From positions 1 to 26,135 of the forward strand of contig CAJMOP010000015.1 in NCBI GenBank assembly GCA_905215115.1: a DNA stretch of 26,135 nt, written 5' to 3'. The notes beneath the pieces were generated by a model that saw nothing but the letters and a program-made list of their open reading frames with translations, searched no databases and had not been told where the DNA came from. Position 1 is the stretch's first letter; each line of letters opens with the position of its first letter. This DNA comes from an uncultured bacterium. GTDB taxonomy: Bacteria > Actinomycetota > Coriobacteriia > Coriobacteriales > Coriobacteriaceae. Position numbers and translations under genes: made by a program. This document shows positions 1 to 5,499 of the stretch, piece by piece.

Positions 1-250
1 GGCGGCTGATCCGGTCCGACCGGGCCGCGCGGCAAGGAGATATATTGCCAGACCGCGAAGCCCTGTGGGTCGTCAATTCCACTCTTCACAAGTCCTACAC
101 AACATATCGCTTTCTATAGGTAATAGAAAGACTGGTGCGGATCTTCCGCACATATCAGATGATGACCCTTTGGTTCAGGAATATATAGAGATCGGTCACC
201 TATATGTGTTTATCTACCCGCGCTTTTAGCAATGTAAACCGCGCTTCAGA
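1..250. other. Left-edge intergenic stretch with two adjacent hairpins
   Basis: I see no convincing gene here. Two plus-strand frames stay open from the left edge for about 115 and 230 bases, but neither product resembles a known family. Two perfect inverted repeats lie side by side: CTTTCTAT (110-117) with ATAGAAAG (123-130), loop of 5; and GTGCGGA (135-141) with TCCGCAC (145-151), loop of 3. Neither is followed by a clear T-run, so they look more like operators or RNA structure than intrinsic terminators. An AAGGAG at 34-39 stands before a TTG at 45 that would open a 24-codon frame; this is too weak to call a gene. Confidence 0.4.
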
Positions 251-287
251 TAAAAAGAGGGAGTGCCGCGCACAACGCGACACTCCC
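251..287 (-). terminator. Rho-independent terminator of infC-rpmI-rplT
   Basis: On the minus strand a 12-bp stem (GGGAGTGTCGCG with CGCGGCACTCCC, one G-T wobble) closes a 5-base loop and is followed by TCTTTTTA. It starts 22 bases after the rplT stop codon, as expected for the end of this operon. Confidence 0.92.
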
Positions 288-308
288 CTAGCGATTCAAG
301 AGAATCTA

Positions 309-668
309 TTAGGCCTCGAGAGCCTTCTTGGCGATGGTAGCCAGCTCGTTGAAGGACTCGATGTCCTCGTAAGCCATCTGAGCCAGGACCTTGCGGTCGA
401 GCTCGATGCCGGCAACCTTCAGGCCGTGCATGAACTGAGAGTAAGAGATGTCGTTCAGGCGAGCAGCAGCGTTGATACGAGTGATCCAGAGAGAACGGAT
501 CTCGCGCTTCTTGTTGCGGCGATCACGATACTGATACTGCAGGGAGTGCTGGACCTGCTCTTTAGCATGCTTGTAAGTACGCGAAGCGGCACCATAGTAA
601 CCCTTCGCACGGTGCATAACGGTACGGCGCTTCTTCTTGGCGGCAACAGCGCGCTTAATACGTGCCAT
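309..668 (-). CDS. rplT: 50S ribosomal protein L20
   Basis: Product of 119 residues, the usual length for bacterial L20, which binds 23S rRNA early in assembly of the large subunit. The N-terminus (MARIKRAVAAKKKRR) and the segment GYYGAASRTYKHAKEQV are typical of the family, and the first 60 residues are strongly basic. The ATG at 668 has AGGAG a few bases upstream. It is the last gene of the infC-rpmI-rplT operon, 46 bases after rpmI, with a strong terminator just beyond. In Bacillus, L20 represses this operon through the infC leader; the leader seen upstream of infC here may work similarly, but that is inference. Confidence 0.98.
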   Translation of the reverse strand: MARIKRAVAAKKKRRTVMHRAKGYYGAASRTYKHAKEQVQHSLQYQYRDRRNKKREIRSLWITRINAAARLNDISYSQFMHGLKVAGIELDRKVLAQMAYEDIESFNELATIAKKALEA

Positions 669-714
669 GTTCTATCAACTCCTAGACGGTAAAACGAAAA
701 ATGGGAACGCGAAC

Positions 715-906
715 TTAGGCGAGACGCGACTTGATGACCTTGCGGTCGGCAGCGGCGATCTCGGTCTCCTGACGGAAGCCACGCTTACGCTTGGTGGACT
801 TCTTGCTCAGGATGTGGCTCTTGAAAGCCTTGGCGCGCATAAGCTTGCCGGTACCAGTCTTGCGGAAACGCTTCTTGGTGCCGCTGTGGGACTTCATCTT
901 AGGCAT
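715..906 (-). CDS. rpmI: 50S ribosomal protein L35
   Basis: Product of 63 residues, within the family's range of about 63-66. The start MPKMKSHSGTKKRFRKTGTG is the classic L35 signature, followed by basic residues and KSTKRKRGFR. L35 is a small protein of the large ribosomal subunit. The ATG at 906 has AAGGAG with six bases between. It lies 32 bases after infC and 46 bases before rplT, in the standard order for this operon. The track of basic codons overlaps spurious frames on the other strand, which I ignore. Confidence 0.98.
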   Translation of the reverse strand: MPKMKSHSGTKKRFRKTGTGKLMRAKAFKSHILSKKSTKRKRGFRQETEIAAADRKVIKSRLA

Positions 907-938
907 GAAATACTCCTTAATCGGTTACAGAACACTAG

Positions 939-1493
939 TTACTTGGTATCGCTTGCCGCTTTATCCTCATCGAAGGCGCCCTTAATCGGGGCGAGCAGCA
1001 TAAGCATGTTACGGCCTTCCATCTTAGGCTTGGACTCGACCGTAGCGTAAGGCTTGAGATCCTCGGCGAGACGCTCGAGAACGTTAAGGCCCTGCTCCGG
1101 GTGAGCCATCTCACGGCCGCGGAACATGATGGTGATCTTAACGCGTGCGCCCTTCTTGAGGAAACGCAGAACGTGGCCCTTCTTGGTCTCGTAGTCGCCA
1201 ACGTCAATCTTGGGTCGGAACTTCATTTCCTTGACCTCGACCTTGGACTGGTTCTTACGAGCAGCCTTGGCCTTCATGGCCTGCTGGTACTTGAACTTAC
1301 CGTAGTCCATGACCTTGCAGACCGGCGGCTCCGCGTTGGGAGCGATTTCGACCAGGTCGAGACCCTGATCGTCGGCGACGCGCTGGGCATCGCGGATGGC
1401 GAACAGGCCGAGCTGAGAGCCATCGACGCCAATCAAACGGCACGAAGATGCAGTGATCTCGTCGTTGATGCGGGTGTCATCAGACTTAGCTAT
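939..1493 (-). CDS. infC: Translation initiation factor IF-3, probable AUA start
   Basis: IF-3 binds the 30S subunit, prevents premature joining of 50S and checks start-codon pairing. The N-terminal domain begins at TRINDEITASSCRLIGVDG, then comes the linker with basic residues (KAKAARKNQSKVEVKEMKF) and the C-terminal domain with KKGHVLRFLKKGARVKITIMFRG. I place the start at the ATA at 1493 (184 aa). A perfect Shine-Dalgarno, GGAGGT (1506-1501), lies 7 bases before it. The only upstream in-frame ATG, at 1508, overlaps that Shine-Dalgarno and has no ribosome binding site of its own. Rare start codons (AUU, AUC, AUA) are a known feature of infC and let IF-3 repress its own translation. If the ATG were used, the protein would be 189 aa. 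Confidence 0.95.
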   Translation of the reverse strand: MAKSDDTRINDEITASSCRLIGVDGSQLGLFAIRDAQRVADDQGLDLVEIAPNAEPPVCKVMDYGKFKYQQAMKAKAARKNQSKVEVKEMKFRPKIDVGDYETKKGHVLRFLKKGARVKITIMFRGREMAHPEQGLNVLERLAEDLKPYATVESKPKMEGRNMLMLLAPIKGAFDEDKAASDTK

Positions 1494-1500
1494 TTTCCCT

Positions 1501-1506
1501 ACCTCC
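1501..1506 (-). promoter_or_regulatory. Ribosome binding site that decides the infC start
   Basis: GGAGGT on the minus strand, followed by the 7-base spacer AGGGAAA and then ATA. It occupies codons 2-3 of the frame that would begin at ATG 1508, so that ATG cannot be served by it. Confidence 0.75.
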
Positions 1507-1511
1507 ATTCA

Positions 1512-1545
1512 TAAAAAAATAACCCGGCGCTTCTCAGCAACCAGG
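1512..1545 (-). terminator. Attenuator-like terminator just before infC
   Basis: On the minus strand the left arm CCTGGTTGCT pairs with AGCGCCGGG (9 pairs, one bulged T) around a GAGA tetraloop. TTATTTTTTTAT follows, and then the infC ribosome binding site. Nothing is encoded between the tRNA and this hairpin on this strand, so it looks like a regulated stop in the infC leader. L20-controlled leaders of this layout are known in Firmicutes. Whether L20 acts here cannot be told from the sequence. Confidence 0.7.
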
Positions 1546-1670
1546 TCGTACACATAGACTTCCTCGATTTGAGGAAGGGAATCTAAGTTGTATGACCAGT
1601 CAGCTGCTCATTGGCGCCAAAAGGTGGGAACCCTCGGGTTCCTCTTTAGGGCATTGCGGGAACAACGCCT
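1546..1670 (-). ncRNA. Structured 5' leader of the infC operon
   Basis: The transcript leader holds two further hairpins upstream of the attenuator. The first (1617-1650) has an inner 7-bp stem GGAACCC/GGGTTCC and an outer stem CCTAAAG/CTTTTGG with one mismatch. The second (1559-1577) is a perfect 7-bp stem CTTCCTC/GAGGAAG with a 5-base loop. The set resembles an autoregulatory ribosomal-protein leader, but I cannot align it to a known family by eye. Confidence 0.5.
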
Positions 1671-1675
1671 TGCGA

Positions 1676-1704
1676 ATAATAACATGTACCGCGCGTTATC
1701 ACAT
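1676..1704 (-). promoter_or_regulatory. Candidate promoter for infC operon (extended -10)
   Basis: On the minus strand TG-T-TATTAT gives an extended -10 box with 5 of 6 consensus bases at 1681-1676. The -35 position (ATGTGA, 1704-1699, spacer 17) is weak, as is common with extended -10 promoters. Transcription would start near 1670, at the foot of the first leader hairpin. Confidence 0.45.
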
Positions 1705-1714
1705 TACGTACACG

Positions 1715-1735
1715 AAAAAAGAGGCCTTGACCCCC
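1715..1735 (-). terminator. Possible weak terminator after tRNA-Leu
   Basis: On the minus strand GGGGT and GCCTC can form a short stem with wobbles and a 4-base loop, followed by TTTTTT. The T-run is good but the stem is poor. It lies 22 bases after the tRNA 3' end. Confidence 0.3.
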
Positions 1736-1756
1736 TTGAACGCTCGCTTGCATGTA

Positions 1757-1843
1757 TGGTGCCCGAGGCGAGACTCGAACTCGCACGTTGTTGCCAACGG
1801 TGGATTTTGAGTCCACTGCGTCTGCCAATTCCGCCACTCGGGC
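1757..1843 (-). tRNA. tRNA-Leu (anticodon CAA)
   Basis: An 87-base class II tRNA. The acceptor stem GCCCGAG (1843-1837) pairs with CTCGGGC (1767-1761), and discriminator A and CCA are encoded. The anticodon stem GTGGA/TCCAC holds the loop CTCAAAA, giving anticodon CAA, which reads UUG. A long variable arm (CGTTGGCAACAACG) and the T-arm GTTCGAG are clear. It sits 39 bases downstream of the transglutaminase-like gene on the same strand, so it may be read through from it or have its own promoter. Confidence 0.97.
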
Positions 1844-1882
1844 ACGTAATGCGTGAGTTAGTTTATCACAGCTTTCTGTTGA

Positions 1883-3316
1883 TTAGTCCGAAAATGGAAC
1901 TTCAAGCATTTCGACGAGTTCGACCGTGCGGAGCATCTCGCGCTGACGACATCCGCGGCCGTCGATTGAGGCCTCGCCCATCTGGTTGTCATAGGGATCC
2001 TCGCGCATACCATCGAAAGCAGGCACAAATTCAGCCTGGAACCGATTGTTGGCCACCATACGCCACGGGTCGAGATTGCCGAAATAGTGACGACGGCGCC
2101 ACTCCTCCCCCATCCTGCGTGCCGAGGAACCAAACGATACGTCGGCGTTAAGCCAACCGGTCTGGGGTGTGTAGAACTCGGCCCAGTCGTGCGGCCCCAC
2201 CGAATCGGGCGCAACATACAGGCCGCTCTGCCAACGAGCAGGCACGCCCGCGATGCGGCACATGGTGATAAACGTGAGCGCCATAACGCCGCAATCGCCG
2301 CGGAGCGAATGCGCACAGTCGTCGGCGATGGAGCCCAAAAGCAGGTACGGTGGCTGATAGCGATAGTCGATATGCTGTGTCAGGTAATCATAGATAGCAC
2401 GCGCGCGATCGAGCGGATCCTCGAGCCCGTCAATAACACGCTCCGTCAACTGTCGCAGGTACGGCGTAAACACAATATGCGGACGGTCCTCGGAAGTGTC
2501 CTCGGGCAGCGGCGTGTCCATACACGTATGCGATGGGAGCGCACCACCATAGATATCGCAATAGGCGGCATCGATGTGATAGCGATAGGTCACCGAGAAT
2601 GAATGTTCAGTCGAAGATATCCAAGAGGCAGTACGAGCCGAAACGTTTTCAGAGGCAACGGTACCCTCCGACGTCATATCGAGAACCTCGATATGAGACT
2701 GTTGACGACAGGCGGCGGCAACGGGTAGCCAGGCGCGAACAAACTCTCCCTCCAGAGCCCCGGGGACAGACACGGATGCCTTGAGCGTGATGACGCGAGT
2801 CAACCCGTTTTGCGACTCCATCTCCTCGAGCATCTGGTTGCGCAGCGCAATTCCATCCGTAGAATCGGGACGCAGGCCCGGAACCTCCTTGGGGTACACG
2901 CGAAGCGAATCGAGGAAGTTGTCGAGAACAAACAGCTCGCCATCGATAAAGCGCCAGTCTATACGCTTGCGATTAATCAGGTCATCAAACTGATCTTCGG
3001 TAAACTCAGGCCACTCCTCGCGAATCATCGCAATGCCCCGATCACGCGACACCGAAAAATGAAGCGGCGTCTCGAGCATGCGATACCGCTCGGCACGAAC
3101 ACAGGCAGCCAGCGAAGGCTCAGGGTTCTGCTCCAAAAGGCGATCGCAGGCAGCAACAGCCTGCGTCAAATACCCGGCATCTTTGAGACGAAGAATCTCG
3201 GGCGGCAGTCCAACATCGAGATGACGGAAGTCATCACAGCAAACATCAACAGAGCAGCCAACAGGACCCTCGTCAATAACCTTCCCATCCGAAGGCAGTG
3301 CATTAATAACAGCCAT
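1883..3316 (-). CDS. Transglutaminase-like domain protein
   Basis: A 477-residue protein with a C-terminal transglutaminase-like (papain-fold) domain. The catalytic triad is visible: Cys342 in RGDCGVMALT, His376 in GPHDWAEFY and Asp392 in LNADVSFG. The N-terminal 280 residues include a helical stretch (about 40-160) that I do not recognise. There is no signal peptide or membrane segment, so it is probably cytoplasmic. Proteins of this fold act as cysteine proteases, amidases or transamidases; the substrate is unknown. I chose the ATG at 3316 because GGAG precedes it by 7 bases; a GTG at 3334 would add six residues but lacks a site. It is apparently monocistronic, followed after 39 bases by tRNA-Leu. 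Confidence 0.85.
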   Translation of the reverse strand: MAVINALPSDGKVIDEGPVGCSVDVCCDDFRHLDVGLPPEILRLKDAGYLTQAVAACDRLLEQNPEPSLAACVRAERYRMLETPLHFSVSRDRGIAMIREEWPEFTEDQFDDLINRKRIDWRFIDGELFVLDNFLDSLRVYPKEVPGLRPDSTDGIALRNQMLEEMESQNGLTRVITLKASVSVPGALEGEFVRAWLPVAAACRQQSHIEVLDMTSEGTVASENVSARTASWISSTEHSFSVTYRYHIDAAYCDIYGGALPSHTCMDTPLPEDTSEDRPHIVFTPYLRQLTERVIDGLEDPLDRARAIYDYLTQHIDYRYQPPYLLLGSIADDCAHSLRGDCGVMALTFITMCRIAGVPARWQSGLYVAPDSVGPHDWAEFYTPQTGWLNADVSFGSSARRMGEEWRRRHYFGNLDPWRMVANNRFQAEFVPAFDGMREDPYDNQMGEASIDGRGCRQREMLRTVELVEMLEVPFSD

Positions 3317-3351
3317 ACCAAAACTCCAAGTCACTAGAACGCTTGAAGCCC

Positions 3352-3381
3352 ATTGTAGCGAGATAAAAAAGAAAGCCCCAA
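3352..3381 (-). promoter_or_regulatory. Candidate promoter for transglutaminase-like gene
   Basis: On the minus strand TACAAT (3357-3352) is a good -10 box. The -35 position TTGGGG (3381-3376) with an 18-base spacer matches only half the consensus. Transcription would start near 3345, about 30 bases before the ATG. Confidence 0.4.
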
Positions 3382-3425
3382 TTAAGGAGCCCCCAACACT
3401 GATAAACGGTGCCTATAAAAAATGA

Positions 3426-3521
3426 ATTCAGCCCAGTAACCCTGCGGCGTTAAACGAATGAAGCCCCGTCCCCCGGAGCTGTTTCCTTGGCGCGACTTCT
3501 GGCAAAGCCAGGGGCTTTTTT
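3426..3521. repeat. Palindromic repeat, copy A (shortened)
   Basis: The first 86 bases are roughly 80-85% identical to the copy that follows directly at 3522. Both share the opening ATTCAGCCCAGTAACCCTGC and the apex CGCGACTTCTGGCAAAGCCAG. Copy A lacks the long right arm and instead ends GGGGCTTTTTTAT, where AAGCCCC (3461-3467) pairs with GGGGCTT (3511-3517). On the plus strand this resembles a terminator, but there is no plus-strand gene to its left. Confidence 0.75.
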
Positions 3522-3668
3522 ATTCAGCCCAGTAACCCTGCAGCGAGTTAACGAAGGAGGCCCCGTTCGCCCGGAGCTTTTCCCATTGCGCGACTTCTGG
3601 CAAAGCCAGGTGAGCGCAAGGGAAAAGCGTAGGGCGAACGGGGCCTCCGACGGGAACGTTAAACCGCT
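3522..3668. repeat. Palindromic repeat, copy B (complete large hairpin)
   Basis: A nested palindrome ending 2 bases from the aldolase stop codon. From outside in: AGCGAGTTAACG (3542-3553) with CGTTAAACCGCT (3657-3668), 10 of 12; a perfect 17-bp arm at 3556-3572 with 3632-3648; GCTTTTCCC (3576-3584) with GGGAAAAGC (3620-3628); one bulged A; TTGCGC with GCGCAA; and an apex CTGGC-AAA-GCCAG. No T-run follows on the minus strand, so it is not a standard intrinsic terminator for fba, though it could protect the mRNA 3' end. With copy A it fills the 336-base gap that has no gene. Confidence 0.85.
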
Positions 3669-3670
3669 AC

Positions 3671-4537
3671 TTACGCCTTGTTGACGGAGCCAAACTCCTC
3701 CATGAGCTCCTTGGTGCGGGCAACGATGTTGTCGCGACCAGGCTTGAGGAGCTTGCGGGGGTCGAAGCCCTTGCCCTGCTGATCCTTGCCAGCCTCGATG
3801 TACTCGCGGACGCCCTTGGCGAAGACGAGCTGCAGGTCGGTGTTGACGTTGATCTTGGAGATGCCCAGGGAGATGGCCTTCTTGATCTGATCCTCGGGGA
3901 TGCCGGTACCACCGTGCAGAACGAGGGGCAGGTCACCGGTCTGAGCCTTGATCTCGCCCAGACGCTCGAAGGAAAGGCCAGCCCAGTCGGCGGGATACAC
4001 GCCGTGGATGTTGCCGATGCCGCAGGCGAGGAAGTCGACGCCCAGGTCAGCGATCTGCTTGCACTCAGCAGGATCAGCGAGCTCGCCGCTGGAGGTTACG
4101 CCGTCCTCGGTGCCGCCGATGCCGCCGACCTCGGCCTCGATGGACATGCCCTTGGAGTGGGCAAGCTCAACGAGCTCCTTGGTGCGGTCGAGGTTAAGCT
4201 GGAAGGTCTCCTCGTGAGAGCCGTCATACATGATGGACGTGAAGCCGGCCTCGATGCACTTGAAGCAGTCCTCGTAAGAACCGTGATCGAGGTGAAGGGC
4301 GACGGGAACGGTAACGCCCGTGGCCTCGACGGCAGCCTTGACCATGTCGGCGCAGACCTTGAAACCGCCCATCCACTTAGCGGCACCAGCGGTGCACTGA
4401 AGGATCAGCGGAGACTTGGCCTCCTCGGCGGCCTGGAGAATAGCCAGGGTCCACTCGAGGTTGTTGGTGTTGAAGGCACCGAGACCGTACTTGCCGGCCT
4501 CGGCCTTCTTGAGCATGTCTGCTGCGTTGACGAGCAT
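3671..4537 (-). CDS. fba: Class II fructose-bisphosphate aldolase
   Basis: A 288-residue zinc aldolase that cleaves fructose 1,6-bisphosphate into glyceraldehyde 3-phosphate and dihydroxyacetone phosphate in glycolysis. Visible motifs are HLDHG (82-86, catalytic Asp84 and zinc-binding His85), EAEVGGIGGTEDG (from 135), the zinc His179 in GNIHGVY, LHGGTG (207-212) and NVNTD (230-234) for phosphate binding. The length matches FbaA of Bacillus type. The ATG at 4537 has a strong AGGAGGT 7 bases upstream; longer versions have no site. A possible -10 box TAAAAT lies at 4583-4578, but its -35 is poor. Closely related enzymes cleave tagatose bisphosphate; with no tagatose genes nearby, fructose is the better guess. 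Confidence 0.95.
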   Translation of the reverse strand: MLVNAADMLKKAEAGKYGLGAFNTNNLEWTLAILQAAEEAKSPLILQCTAGAAKWMGGFKVCADMVKAAVEATGVTVPVALHLDHGSYEDCFKCIEAGFTSIMYDGSHEETFQLNLDRTKELVELAHSKGMSIEAEVGGIGGTEDGVTSSGELADPAECKQIADLGVDFLACGIGNIHGVYPADWAGLSFERLGEIKAQTGDLPLVLHGGTGIPEDQIKKAISLGISKINVNTDLQLVFAKGVREYIEAGKDQQGKGFDPRKLLKPGRDNIVARTKELMEEFGSVNKA

Positions 4538-4731
4538 AAAAGAAACCTCCTGTAAGGTTGCTCCGATAACGCCTGAGATTTTACCACGGCGCACCCGGGC
4601 ATAAACGTTCGTTTGTTCACGAATATCGTCCAAACAGACTTTTTTGACCGTTTGCCCTACGGAATCAACCCGTTGGGGAAAAATAGCTTGACGTTTGGAC
4701 GCTTCTCGTGCTTCAAAAGCCGACTATTAAG

Positions 4732-5415
4732 CTACATCTGCATGAAAGGGTTCTGCATGAGCTCGCGTGCCATGGTGGTCGAATCGCCATGGCCCGTTAA
4801 GCAAACGGTATCGGGCGGGAGAAGCCGGGCGAGCTTGGAGAGCGAGCGCAGAATCGCCGCCTCGTCTCCTCCAGAAAGATCGGTGCGGCCATGCCCACCC
4901 GGGAATAGCGTGTCGCCCACAAAGGCAATGTTCCCCTGCTCAGTGGCGGCGAACAGAACGATGCCGCCCGGTGTGTGCCCGGGCACCTCAATTACCTGCA
5001 GGCAAATGTCGCCCAGCTCAATGGTGTCGCCCTCGGCAAGCAGCCGCGTCGGCTCACCTGGATCGGGCGTCTCGATGCCCCACATCGCTCGCTGCTCCTC
5101 GATATTCGCATGCGGCACTGCTGCGTCCTTGCCACACAGCTCGTACAGGGCGTCGGCGGGAACGGCGGCCCGAACTCCAGCGACACCGCCAACATGGTCG
5201 GCGTGACCGTGCGTGCAAACGGCGCCGAGCACCTGCACATCCGGGTGTTCGGCTCGAATATGCTCCACCAAGCGCTCGCCTTCCCATGCGGGGTCGATAA
5301 TCACGCACTCATTGTCCGAAATGACAGCATAGCTATTGGTCTGAATGGGACCGTTTACGAGCGTCTCAATCTCGACCGATCCCTTGGGAGTTAAATCCAA
5401 GGACACAGCACTCAT
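4732..5415 (-). CDS. Metallo-beta-lactamase-fold hydrolase (glyoxalase II-like)
   Basis: A 227-residue MBL-fold hydrolase. The metal ligands are visible: THGHADH (68-74), His147 in VPGHTPGG, Asp168 in VGDTLF and His209 in LTGHGD. The set matches the glyoxalase II / YcbL-like group of small hydroxyacyl-thioester hydrolases. The ATG at 5415 has GAGGAG upstream. It follows relA on the same strand with 84 bases between, which hold a perfect hairpin. A small MBL hydrolase downstream of relA is common in Firmicutes and related genomes, but its role there is not settled, and the true substrate cannot be read from the sequence. Confidence 0.88.
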   Translation of the reverse strand: MSAVSLDLTPKGSVEIETLVNGPIQTNSYAVISDNECVIIDPAWEGERLVEHIRAEHPDVQVLGAVCTHGHADHVGGVAGVRAAVPADALYELCGKDAAVPHANIEEQRAMWGIETPDPGEPTRLLAEGDTIELGDICLQVIEVPGHTPGGIVLFAATEQGNIAFVGDTLFPGGHGRTDLSGGDEAAILRSLSKLARLLPPDTVCLTGHGDSTTMARELMQNPFMQM

Positions 5416-5436
5416 GCCCCTCTCCTCTCTATAGAA

Positions 5437-5462
5437 CTCGAGGCATCAAACGATGCCTCGAG
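5437..5462 (-). terminator. Perfect 11-bp hairpin between relA and the MBL gene
   Basis: CTCGAGGCATC (5437-5447) and GATGCCTCGAG (5452-5462) form a perfect stem with a 4-base loop, 38 bases after the relA stop. On the minus strand only TTCTATAG follows, so termination would be partial at best. It may be a weak terminator or a processing or stability element that sets the MBL gene apart from relA. Confidence 0.5.
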
Positions 5463-5499
5463 TGTAGCGAATATCGATAATGTGGCACGTTCGTCGCGA

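Noticed and set aside
2..229. A frame open from the left edge that might be the end of a gene
   Set aside because: The product resembles nothing known and a second frame is open as well. Hairpins cover the same bases. Too little evidence to call.
1588..2151. A plus-strand frame of 187 codons over tRNA-Leu and the end of the transglutaminase-like gene
   Set aside because: It crosses a tRNA gene and a conserved gene on the other strand, so it is spurious.
4538..4633. Longer N-terminus of the aldolase
   Set aside because: The added 32 residues are not part of the family, and the AGGAGGT site serves the ATG at 4537.
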